Assembly (NCBI GenBank): GCA_001939145.1
Contig: LSRX01000427.1
Location: 237,966-301,965, forward strand
DNA from: Symbiodinium microadriaticum
Lineage: Eukaryota; Sar; Dinophyceae; Suessiales; Symbiodiniaceae
Reading direction: 5' to 3'
Length of the DNA stretch: 64,000 nucleotides
Positions 36,600 through 48,170 of this stretch are shown here, in pieces. Position 1 is the first letter of the stretch; each line of letters begins with the position of its first letter. Below the pieces are notes generated by a model, which made no database searches, was not told the DNA's origin, and saw only the letters and a program-made list of their open reading frames with translations. A program made the position numbers and the translations under genes.

Positions 36600-39568
36600 G
36601 AAGACAAGCAGGCAAAGCTCACTCAAATGATAGGGCCCATGTTTAAAAGCATCCGAGACATGGCAGGTCACGCACGATGCCTGGCTGCCAACTTCGCAAG
36701 GCACCAGCGACGTCGTGAAGTTCGTGAGCCTAGGACAAGCGTTTAAACCAAAAAACTATAGCGGAGTACCTGAGTCAAGATTATCTTTCATGGCAATTTA
36801 TCCGCGACATCCAAAACCTAAGCGGCGGCCCTCAGGAAAGATTCCAATAAAAGGCCGCATACAAACGCCGTAAATACCAACATCGAATTCAGTCACCGCA
36901 CAGGGCAGCGCATGGCAGTGCCAACTGCAACGGTTGGTGTAATTTCTCGGCCATCGGATCTCATAAGCGCCACAGGCTAGCGGCTAGTCAGATTATAGTG
37001 GACCTGCCTTGTCGGAAGGCAGTTGCCCGGTCAGTTCAGAACAAGGCACCAGTTCGCAATACGGTCGGTGCCACGAAAAGCCAGCTCCAGCTCGGCCTGG
37101 CGAGTGCTGCGCTGCAAGCGACCACACGAAAACCCGAAACATCCCGAAACGACCAAAGGCTGCCTCTGCCTCACCGCCGCGACGCAATCGGCCGACGAGT
37201 CGCAAAGCTGAGGTCTCCTGATGGTCAGTCAACTGCGGGACGCTTCTTTTCTTTCACCCTGCCGTCTAGTCGAAGTCAGCGGAACGAGCGCACTCGCTCA
37301 AGGCTCCTGAAAGAACTTGACTGCATCAGAAGACGAGCTCGTACATTCCCAGAAGCCATGTGTTGAGTCGACCTTTGTGGAGCTTGCGAGGCTCTCGCCC
37401 TGGCATCCGCGGGCTTTCAAAGCGTTGGCTTATGATGCTGATGTGGCTTCAACTGCGCGAGCTGCAAGGGCTCCGACTCCGCTGCCACTGCCGGAAAATT
37501 GAACATGAAGCAGCAGAGCTCTTCCAAAGGGTGGTCCCGTGCTGTTTCTGTCGCATGTTGTCGCAAGATCCTGCGGCAGCTGCCACCGGAGGCACTGGCC
37601 CATAGCAACTGGCTTTGGCCAGACTGAGCTTCTAGCAGATTCTAGCAGCACCCTAAGGGCAAGAAAGTACGAATGCCATGCTGGCTAGCGGGTAAACAAT
37701 GGGCTGGTTGGAAAGGACTTTGGAAACAACCCTTGTGCTGTTGAAGGACCCTGGCCACCGACACAAAATCACTGCCGAAGCACTCGACTGTTCCTGCAAC
37801 ATTTACCGATTACACTGCAAATTCAGAATTGCCTCCTGTGGCGTGCAGTGAGCATGCGGCTACCCCTGCAGCCCGGCTACTTCCACAAATTCGCTTGCAA
37901 TGTCGGGAGGAAGGCGGTCCCCGCAAAACAGTCTGATGCAATCGTTGTCTGAGTCCCCCTGGAAGTCACCTGCAGGGGAGACGTTGCCACGACGCGCCCC
38001 AAGATGGAGGAGCAACTCGAGGATCCAGCAAGAATGTCACCCCTGCGAGCCCAGGCAATGCAGTCAAAGCTCAATATGAGAGCGCACATCTCCACAGCTC
38101 TTGCTGCAAATACCTCAGGATCAGCATCGCTGTCAGGACCCACAGAACATCCCCGCTGTTTCTAGGCAAGGCATTCGTGATCAAACCGGCGAAGTATCTC
38201 TTGAAGCTATTCCCGACTGTTTCGCGGGCGCTGATGCGATGAGGAGTGACGACATGTGTATGCTGCCAAGCAGCTCGCACGCAACGCTCGGCACGATTCA
38301 GGATACAGGAAAATTGCTGTGGACTCAGGACTCTGAAGTGCCGGGCGACTGCGGGGTTGCCAACAGCTGGGAGGCGAAGGCCGCCATCAGGAGGCCTGTG
38401 CCTGCGGGATACTGTGATGGTCCTTGGGTAGTAGCTGCATCGTGCTTGTTCATGCCCACTAGGTGAGAGCCGCAGGCTTGAACGTGGACAAGAAGAGCTC
38501 TCAACATTCGTAAATCATGCTGTTGGGTCTGTCTACTAGGCAATCACATGGCAAGTGCACAACCAGAATGCGGCCAAGAAGCATGCAGAAGGCACGTACA
38601 AGAAAAGCAAATGGTCCAGCCCCAGCGTCAACCACGGCATGGGCTAATCTTTCCGACACGGATGTGAAACTCAGATTGGCACGTTGTCCGTTGCATTGAC
38701 ACAGCATGTCTCAGCCTTACTGTCTCTGCGAACGCCACCGAAAGCTAACCTCACATCCTTCACATCCGCAACATCCATTGGCTTCGATCATGGTATAGAG
38801 TTCATAAGCTAGAATTTCTAGTTACTCTAGTTCGCTAACCGCTAAACACATAGCCACATAGCAGAACATTCGTCCAAAATGATTGCATCGATTAAACAGG
38901 GTTACTGTATCTTCTGCGACTGCACGTCTAATAATGTGGCTGAGTGCGCAAGTTCCTATCGCTGAAATTGCGTGCACCTACCCGTCGCACGGGTTAGGCT
39001 CTGCAGGTCCAAGCCGACGCAAAAAAAAGCCTGAAGTTCGAACCAACTCCTTGCTTGACTTCCTTCACTTGTAGCCAAAACGGCGCGGGCTGGGTGAAAA
39101 CTTTCGAGCCGTACATCTTTTTTCGCTCTGTAAAACCAACTCCTAATTCATACGCCGCGGAGACTTCATCCGACTAGCTCCCTTTCAAGTCCGTCCCGCC
39201 CTCCCTCTGACCCTGACGCTTCCGTCGACGCTTCTGACAGCCTTCATTCCACTTCCTGAAGTCAGGTCACTGCTGTTCGAGCTACAGAAAGCCAGGGCCC
39301 AGCCCAGAAAGCACTGTCTTTTCTTTCGAAAGTCTCTGGGAGCGAGGCCGGCGAGCGGTGCTCTGAGCCCCGCATCACCAAACCTGACAGAGTGGCTAGA
39401 ACCGTAGAAAGAGGGTACAAAGCTTCTAAATGCCGGGAAGACAGTGACTAGCGCACCAGTTAGCTGGCTAGCCGAGCCTCCAGAGCGCTTTCTGCAAATC
39501 ACGGAAGGCACGGCGACGGCATGGCTGCGCCACTTGAGATGTCAAAGGGCATCCGGCAGGCCTCCTTT
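36600..39568. other. No firm gene; exon-like stretches
   Basis: Minus-strand stretches at about 38250-38080 (FKRYFAGLITNALPRNSGDV) and 38143-37900 (ADPEVFAARAVEMCALILSF) read like short exons and might be 5' exons of the lipase gene or a separate gene. The rest, including 36.7-37.0 and 38.7-39.5 kb, shows nothing. Confidence 0.3.
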
Positions 39569-39991
39569 CTACCCATGACGTAACACATGACAAGAAACTA
39601 AGCTGCAGATTCGTAACAATGGCAAGTCGGCACATCCTGGAAGATGTATTCCTGCCCTTTTAGCTATCCACTCTGCGACATGAATGGGCCTTTCAGCTCC
39701 CTGGGGTTTTCGCACAACTTCCAGCCTATGTATCGCCCTGGAGTTTGGGGCCTTAGCACTTTCGCACAAAAGCCCCAAACAGCTGAAACTCCCAGTCAAG
39801 TTCTGCTCCAGGTGAAACGGTGAAACCTGCTTCGTCATCTCACTCCCAGGCCGCCTGTCGACGGCAAAATGGCTTCCTATGCTTGGCGTGGTGAAGCAAA
39901 GCTTTGTAATTCCTGAGGCCATACTTGGCTTGCCATGACGGATGATCTCCAAAGGTATTCCAACACTCTTTTCAACTGACACTCCAAACAA
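39569..39991 (-). other. 140-codon minus-strand open frame, unidentified
   Basis: The frame opens at 39991 (MFGVSVEKSVGIPLEIIRHG) and stays open for 140 codons with a fairly even residue mix (LHRLEVVRKPQGAERPI-type segments). It has no recognised domain and no supporting context. It is either an exon or a chance frame. Confidence 0.25.
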
Positions 39992-40369
39992 CCGGAATGA
40001 CAGCCGATTTCTTTTTATGCGTTTGTTTTGATTGTGGACCTCGTATACGGTTGTACTCCTACAGTCGGGCTTTCTTTATGCTAATCTGGCCTGTGATTGG
40101 GGGCTTCCTTGCTCATGCTCCCGGGCGCCAGTCAGTTGTGGCCTTGCCTTCTTTGTGGTAGTCTTTGTCGGCATAGGGGCAGGAAATCAAACGCATGAAG
40201 TGCAGATTCTGCTGCGTCTCACAGACTTGCAAGCTTTTACTGAATCGCAATTCGACGTCAAAAAATCCAGGCTCAACCATGCCGTACATCTACTCAACAC
40301 ACGACTACTTTGGCAACATCCCATACCTGCAACACATGCTCTCATTTGCAAGAAGCGCGCTTCGAGTTC

Positions 40370-40875
40370 AGGTGAAGGGGGCCGGAGGGGACAGGCGGTG
40401 AAGCCCCGAACGCAGAGATCCGACAAGAGGAGGCGGCATGACGCAACAACACAGAGTTAGGGAGGAAGGCCAGCAACCAAGGGCAAAGAGGCAGGACTTT
40501 CGGGGAGCAGGGTCCCGAAGGGGAGCAGGTCGGAGCGCAAACGGGGAACACAGGAACTGACAGGAACCCGGGACATCATACACAGGCAAGACGGACAAGT
40601 TGGCAAACGTAGCACATGGAGACAGAATCATGTCGGCATCAAAACCCCATATCCTTCATTGTTCGGGGCAGGACGATGGAATCGGATAACGTGGACAGTG
40701 TGCAAAGAAAGGGCCAGCAAAACAGGTTAGGGAAGAATATGAGGGCACAGACATGGTTCGAGCACAGACGACAGAGTGACACAGGAAACAGGGAGACGGA
40801 GGAATGGTCACGGGCAAGCGAGGAGGAAGACAAGCAGGCGGCGCGATCAGAGGACAAGCGATAGCGGATAGACGG
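40370..40875. repeat. Purine-rich, T-poor tract, about 500 bp
   Basis: Mostly A, G and C with many GACAGG, GGAACA, CAGACA and AAGCGA words. Its composition resembles 10.69-10.92 kb. Long open frames through it follow from the lack of T. Confidence 0.6.
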
Positions 40876-41922
40876 AAACCCGGGTGCAAGCAGGGCATCT
40901 TCGGAAGATGCAGCTGTTGGCTGTGGGTGAAATGCTAATTGCTTCGTGTTTGCCGTCATGGGTTTTTGCTGCCACAGTTTGTTTGCTGCACAGGGGCCAC
41001 GTGTGGGCAGCGAAAACATGAAACCCTGCAACACGGAAGTTAAAACCCAGCCCCGTTCAGGATGTTTCCCCATGTATACTCGACCGGCGCTCGCAACATT
41101 TGGACTTCTTCTCTAGGCTTGTTTCTTAGTTTCCCGGTGGACCGGGCAGAGAAAATCAAAAAAAAATGGCATATCTCAAGATGATAGGATGATTTCCGAA
41201 GCTATCTCATGCAATGATTCCTTTTCGACACCGCGGTCGGTATGAGACAATGTGTAGATGAACTATTCCTATGTAGAAACCTTCAAGGCCGCTTCATCGT
41301 ATTGCGGACTGCAGTTATCTCGATTGGTGCATGCAGTTCTCGATAGTAGTTGTGGTATTGCTGACGTTCGAATCTTCTTGCGCCTTAGCGAAACACTCCA
41401 TGGGATTTTCGCAGTCATGGGACTGACCAGCGCGCTTGTGCCAGGAGTCGACGAAGGCATTCGGACGATGCAGGCCCGTGTTGAGCAGAGTCGGACATGT
41501 TGGAAGTCAGAAATTATATTTCACAGTGTGACTATTGTCTTCCAGGGTATGCCGATCCAGGTGTCACGTACATGCAGTTGTGCTGGGGTGGACTTTTCAA
41601 TGCCAGGCGTCGCACGCGCAGGTTGCTATGTCCACGCACCACCGACACCGGGCCCCAAGCCCGGCGTCGCAGGCATTCGCAGGCGTGCCCGTTTCCGTTG
41701 GACCCCCGCAAGGCAGCAAATTAAGGTTTAAACTTGTTGGACCAAGTCGCCACGCGAAGCAGCGTGACCCTCGAACGGTGGCTGGCTCGGAGCTTGCGTC
41801 GCTGTAATCGTAGTAGTAATAGTAATGGTAATCAAGCCATAGTGCTAGTAATAGCAATGGCATTACTAGTAACAATCTAATCTACGAATTTGATCTCATA
41901 CTGTCTTGCAGTGGCGGATTCC

Positions 41923-42012
41923 TATACCGTAAACCCTAAAACCTGAAACCCTAGACCGGCCCAAAAACGACCATACAAGGAGTTAGGGTTCGCTGGAGTT
42001 TAGGGTATAGGG
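41923..42012. repeat. Degenerate interstitial telomere-like repeats
   Basis: TAAACCCTAAAACCTGAAAC and CCCTAG are followed, after about 30 bp, by GTTAGGGTTCGCTGGAGTTT and AGGG. The units are variants of CCCTAAA and TTTAGGG, the telomere motif reported for dinoflagellates and plants, in opposite orientations. Only a few copies are present. Confidence 0.5.
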
Positions 42013-44459
42013 CGTTGTGATTTTGCGAGCGCCCCGGAGCCAAACACGAATACGATCGGTCACGAACCCTCCCTCCAAACCTCCCCATCCCCCTATGCTT
42101 TATTGCATTCCCGTCGTTTAAGCTCCAAAACCTATATCAACGATCCACTTCTTGCCAAAAAGTTTAAAGTCCACCCACTGGGCAAGTCAGGTTTCGAAGT
42201 AATTCGCACCTCCTTGGTTCATTCAGTGATGAGGAGCAGAAAATCTACACAACACAAGCCGAAAGCAGCTGTAATCGCGCAAGGGCCACATGTGCTCGGC
42301 TCTCGTAGACTTCTTGCATTGCAAGCCGCTGCCTCATCGAGCAAGGTTGTGCAACGGCTGGGGAGGCCCAGGATCAGGCAGTCTTGACGAACACCACCAC
42401 TCGAGAAACACAGAATGTGTTGGAACAAAACCAACTACTTTCAATTCAAGCTAAACGACCAGCTCTCCACCGGCTTGGCAAGCTCACGACTACCGCCAGG
42501 AGCTGACAAGCCACTTATCCAAGTACTCCAGGATAGGTGCCAGCAGCTTCGGGTCATTCCTGAGCAGACTGCTGACAATTTCGACGAGTCATAGACAGAA
42601 GCAATGAGGCGCTGAGTTTGGCTCTGAGCACATGCTCTCATACACAACAAGATTTCCCCGTCGCGCAGCTTGGCGCTTCGAATTGAGCCCTGGACGAGAG
42701 GCGCAATCGAACGGTGCCACCCACTTTGATCTGCAGGCAGGCTCACAAACATGTGCCCTACGTGACGTGTCAGTTGTTCAACACTCAAAGCGTTCTGCAC
42801 CGCCTGACCCTGTTTCCTGGTACCCTCTGGCCTCGCGAAGGATCCTGTGTATATCGTACTTTTGCTGTGCGATCAACCTTAGTGTTGCGCTGCCTGTCTA
42901 CGGGTCCACCCATGCTGCGGGATTCATGCAAAAGAAGAATGCCGCATCATGCAGGCTCCAACCGCCGGCATCCTAGCCGGCTAGGCCCAACACGTGTAGG
43001 CTTCGTGTCTTCCAACCTTGCAGTCTTTCGAACTGCTTGCCCATCAACGCTGCGTCTTACCAGCACTGGAAGCCACTGAGCACACACCCATGTCAGCCTG
43101 TAGCATGCCGCCATTCAAGCCCACAATAAGGAAACAAGGCTCTGTCAGCTTGATGCTGGGCTCCAGACAGTCCGCCCGCACTCATCCTGGGTTTCGATGC
43201 AGTCCACGCCTGTTCTGAAAGACTTTGAGGCTTCATCGGGGCAGTGTGGAAATGATGTGAGGCGGCGCAGATTGTGGGTCACAGAAGGACGCATGCCAAC
43301 ACTGAAAGTCTCAAGTCTTAACGTAAGCGGGTGAGACTGCCGAGAAATGTCAGTGAATGCGTCTGAGGCAGATTCATGCTGGCTCGTCGGGCTCCAGCCG
43401 GCATTCTAAGACAACCTTGGCAACAGTTGCAGCCAGCTTCTTCCGCGGGACGGGAGGATGAGGGATTGTCGGATCCCTGCTTTGTCCGTAACGTGGCCCT
43501 GTAAGGGACGGAGCATGCTGCATGCCAGGAATGTCAGACGAGGAGGGCACTCTCACGATGGAGAACCAGTCAGGGCAGCGCTGGAGCGCCGAGTCCACAG
43601 CATTGCCTCAATCGGGGTGCCATGCGGATGCTCTTGTCATGCAGGAACCATCACACCGTAATCTGTCCTCAAGTCCCTCAGTTGATTGCTCGGCACCAGA
43701 AGTTGACGGACAAGCTATCATAAGCAATCCAACATTGCGTTCGTCACATGATTCGAGCTAGCTGTCTGAAAGTCTGAGCCGCACGCTAGGAATCTTCAAT
43801 GTTCGTATCAATGCCGGATCCTCTGCAGGGCAATTTGATATGCCAAGCCGTGACACATGCAAACATGGGACACTGCCGTTCACTCTGCCTGCCCTGGCTG
43901 CGAATTCTTTGCATTCCCTTGCTGTGTTGGCTGCGGAGTGGATGCCGGAGATGAGGGATTCAGCTTCGTTGCATCCCCGCTAAGACTTGGCCGATGGTCG
44001 ATAGCTGCTTAACTGAGCTGCCGTGTTGGAGTCGAGTTTTCACTGGCTGATAGGTCTCTCTAGAGACTCTAATTGAAAAGTATATACATGTTGGATTCTT
44101 CCAACATGCAAAGGCTAGCCCCTGTCTTTTTTGCTGCATTACTCGTTGAACTCGAACCCTAGAAGCAGAAGTGCATACACGAGGGCACAAGCCACGACAA
44201 TGAAACTAAAGTACCCCTTCCCAATCGCAGACGCGACAGCACTCTATTGAGTATCGGAATCTCGATTGCATGCAACACTGCTTGGACTCTCTAGGGTCAC
44301 GCGTCCTCCTGTGAGTTTGCTGCAGCCCTGTTGCAAGCTATTTCTGCATCCTGGCGGGGCAGCAACTAGTGGAACCGCAGCAAGAGAAAAGCATGCAACT
44401 GACAATCGCAACGAAACGCCTGAAGTTCGGTGAATATCCAGACGTGGCCAACAGCCACT

Positions 44460-44535
44460 GGTCAATGTATATATAAACATAAACATAAATAAATAAATTA
44501 TATACATACATACATAATACATACATACATATATC
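44460..44535. repeat. ATAA/ATAC microsatellite
   Basis: ATAAACATAAATAAATAAAT followed by ATACATACAT-type repeats. Non-coding. Confidence 0.85.
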
Positions 44536-46869
44536 ACGACGGGGACATTTGAGCCTGGCTGCGGAGGTGCATGGGTGCCCGCCTTAAGCACACAGAGCCT
44601 TTGCAGGCAGACAGCTTGCACGCTCGCTCACAATTCTGAGCAGTGGACTCGAATACCCACATCTCCCGAACTCCAAACCGCAGTACCTGTCAGTGCTGCC
44701 CCCGTCGCATGTTGAAGACACGTGTGTGGATGCTATGTGCTGGGGCAACATAACAAGAAACCAGCGACAGCAACGACTATTTGTGCAGCATCCCGGCACA
44801 GGGATTTTAGCACCAGAGCAGGGACCATCAGCATTGCTTTGGAAAGTTTTACCTACAGTAGTATTGCAGGAAGTCGCCGGACGACATACACACATAACTA
44901 CACTTCACTGCCATTGAAACACCGCGATTGTGAAACGCATCAAAAACACGAGCATGTGGGGCATGACAAGGAAGCCAAAGGGGCAGGGGGCACGCTGCCG
45001 GTTTCGAGAGCCGTGCCTCGCTGAAACGCAGGCGCAGCAGACGCAGCTGGCAGCTCTCTCGCTCTCTTTGGCGGCCTAAAATCGGGTCCACCATCTCGCC
45101 GTCCACGGTAGTGCCACCCCCGGAGTGCCCGCCACCGGGCCCTGCGCCCGGGCCACCCTCGATGCCCTGAAGGAAGAACGATCGGCTCAAAATGAACGGT
45201 GTCACTTTGAACGACACGACCTTCTCATCATATATCCGGGCGAGCCAGGTGTTGGGATCTGGCCTTCAGGAGTTGCAGGACCCTCGTGTCTGCCCAAGTC
45301 TGCGTGCTATGTCACCGAGGCCACTGCCCTCTCCAGCATTTGATGATCGCATGCAGCCGAGACACCTGCAACAACACAGCCAGCGTCCACCTCGCTAGCC
45401 TGCTAGCCTGCTAAACACCCGCTAACTGGTCAGGCACACCCTCGCACATGTGATGGGACATGGCTTTCTACACTTCCACATTTTGAGCGAGCTCTGGCTC
45501 TGATGAGCGGTTACATGTCCCAGTTGTTTGCGGCAACTGACACTTGACAAAACAAGATAAAGTCTCGTGACTCTGGTTGACGGAGTAGGGGCATGGGAAC
45601 ATTTGGTTCTGGAATTTGGTTTTTGTACTGTTCTCGCACGACCATACGCCGGCGTAGGTGCTGCACGTCGCAGTTCCCAGGGGAGTCGAGCACGAGGTCG
45701 ATCTGACAGGACGGCCGAGGCAAACCATGCCACACTGCACATGTCATAAGTCATGCTGGGGACGTGTGTCTTGAAGCCGGAGTTTTCAGATGCAAACAGC
45801 AAAGCCCGGATTATATCAAGTGCTCCCGCAGCCTTTTCTTCGAGCAATCGTCTGCTTCGGCCTTGACAAATGGTGGCAGAGTGCTCATGCTGGCCCCGCA
45901 ACAAAATCCATCCAAAGACCACGCGCTTTTAAGGGGCAGGCCCACCCTGGTGTAGGCGACAAGTCTGTGCCTTGGCTGAGTGCCAACGAGTCAGGATCTT
46001 GGATCTTGTGCACGTGTCGGTTGCAATGGCACCAACTCTCCGACAGTGTCTGTGCAGCTTTGACACAATCCATGAACATAGCTACTGATTTTTGGTGCAT
46101 TTAAGCTTCTGGTCCGTCCAGACCTCCCTTTCGCTCCTCTCAGCTATGCTTCCCCGCCAAGGCTTCCTAGGTTGTTTGTCAACTTGGATCGCCAGCAACA
46201 ACGGTCCATGTGCCTGTCGGCAATGTGCCGGTGGTTGCAGGCCCGGGGCCACACCAACGCCAGTTAAAACCAACGGCAAGTATCATCACGGAACCTGTGC
46301 CTTTCAATTTATTGCTTACATCTCCCAACAGACGAGTTGACATCTTCGAGACGCCACTCCATTGCAAGATCGAATGCTGTTGTCGGTAATCAAGGGAGGA
46401 GACATTCCCAGTTCGTTGGCAACCGGGCATGCAGATAAAAGGCATGCACGCAACGTGGAAGCCACAAACCTAACCAGCGTGAGGGACTCAAGCTTTCGGG
46501 GGTCGACCTTACTTTGTTGCATTGCTCGTCAGTGCTGGCACTGTCCAGCTTGAACAGCAAATACCACAGCCTGCAATGAGCAAAAAGAGCCGTTCGGTAG
46601 GTCTGGATTTTCAACAGAAGAGCGACAGTGAAAAAAAACACAGACAGGCTTTCACTTTGCGCGAACGTAACCAATGCAAGACACTTGACTTGTTCGATCA
46701 GCCCTCGAAGCAGAGTTTGAGAATTGAGAAGTATTAGTTGGAGCTGGTCGACACCCTTGGCGTGCTTGCCAGGGCTGACTCCAAGATGCCACAGTCGAAC
46801 CGACACAATCAAGGTTGCAATCGCGGGTCGCGGTGTGCATCCGTTTTGGGCAAGTGCTGCTTAGCACCA

Positions 46870-47882
46870 GTGTGAGCACTCCGCTCGTGGCTCAACAGCT
46901 GCCCACCCCTGCAGCGACAAGTTCTTCAAGGCTGCGGCGAGCGATGCGTGTCCATGCCTTGGTGCGAAGTTTTTCACGACCGTAGTTCGGATACATGTTT
47001 GCAGCTCACCATATCTGAGATCCGATGGAATTATGCACAAGCAAAGCGAGCTCACCAGGTTCCAAATCTGTTCTTTGACCTTGTCAAGGGTCGAAAACCG
47101 CTTCAAATTTTCGAGCCCCAGAGCACCAGACTGCGAAGCTGGAAGGGCGCCGGCTCGCGATCCTCAAGAGGAGGTTGGCATGAGGACACTTCGTTGGCAG
47201 AGCCTCGCCCTACCGCTGGCAGCATTCTCACCAACTCCACTACTCTTGACATGTGTTAGGGTTGAGCATTGCTTACGCTGATGCGATCTTTGGCGGGATC
47301 GATATCTTGCAAGCTTGCATGGCAGGGTGCGGCAGGGTCAGGATTCCATAAGTCCATGGGTTGGCTGAGTGACCATATGACTTCCTGGTTTTCCGATCGC
47401 TGCGGCGCTTCTGCATAGCATGTCCACAAGTTCTTGATTGCAAAATCAGCCTTGTACCGCAGAACTAGCTTTCCGAAAAACGGCCAGCGAAAAACTGACG
47501 TCACAACTAGTGAACCCAATCGTTGCGCCGAGTCACCCGTGGACCTGGCCACAAAGCTTCCGGAAAAGGCTTCATGGAGCAACGTACCGTGAAGCCGTGG
47601 TCCAAGCGACGCTGCTCTGGGAGCTTGGGCTTACTCGGGTTTGCTCGGGCTGTGGTCCAGAGTACAGTGCAACCCAGTGAGTCTTGAAGCGAGATACAGA
47701 GAGGTTTTGAGCGTCGGCACTTCCGTGCACTTCCTGCCTACATGGCTGGCCGGATCATTCACTTCCTCGTCTTCTTCAGGCAGCTCGATGTCGACCTTGA
47801 TATGCCTCCGATGTTGGCCGTAACTTGCTTCAAGCTCGTCGTCTTGTGGATACGCACCGAGCACCGGACAAAGTACCTTCAC
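46870..47882 (-). CDS. Unidentified intron-containing gene (at least three exons)
   Basis: Three minus-strand blocks look clearly coding. Block 1 (about 47880-47735) holds AYPQDDELEASYGQHRRHIK and VDIELPEEDEEVND and ends at a GT donor (CAT/GTAGGC). Block 2 (about 47467-47377) follows an acceptor-like CGGAAAG, holds LVLRYKADFAIKNLWTCYAE and ends at a GA donor (CAG/GAAGTC). Block 3 (about 47098-46880) holds FSTLDKVKEQIWNL and LQTCIRTTVVKNFAPRHGHA around a putative short GT-AG intron. The first ATG and the 3' end are not fixed. No family is recognised. It is the last minus-strand coding sequence before the octanucleotide satellite. Confidence 0.45.
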
Positions 47883-47969
47883 CGATGCTTAGTTCACCTC
47901 CAACAAGCAGTGCTGAGTAAGATTTCTTGACTAACATTTGACTTCAAGCACATGCAAATGTGGTCAAAC

Positions 47970-48170
47970 GTGTGTGTGTGTGTGTGAGTGAGTGAGAGAT
48001 TGTGTGAGTGAGTGACAGTGAGTGGTTGTGTGATTGTGTGATTGTGCGATTTGTGTGTGTGTGTGTCTGTGTCTGTGTGTGTCTGTGTGTCTCTGTCTGT
48101 TTGTCTGTGTCTGTCTGTCTGTCTGTCTATCTGTCTGTCTATCTGTCTGTCTGTCTCTGCGTGTGTGTGT
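47970..48170. repeat. Degenerate TG/TGTC border of the octanucleotide satellite
   Basis: TG runs, GAGT runs, then mixed TGTC and TATC tetranucleotides lead into the perfect array. Frames are open by composition only. Confidence 0.9.

Larger units (their letters stand above)
40880..46860. other. No firm gene; scattered exon-like stretches
   Basis: About 6 kb with no supported gene apart from the telomere-like patch noted separately. Weak candidates on the minus strand are 42800-42560 (SVEQLTRHVGHMFVSLPAD), 45217-45080 (SFKVTPFILSRSFFLQGIEG) and 45740-45470, a Cys-rich frame (CSTPLGTATCSTYAGVWSCE) that could be an exon of a secreted protein. A minus frame at 46812-46390 (VDQLQLILLNSQTLLRGLIE) is hydrophobic. 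Confidence 0.35.
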
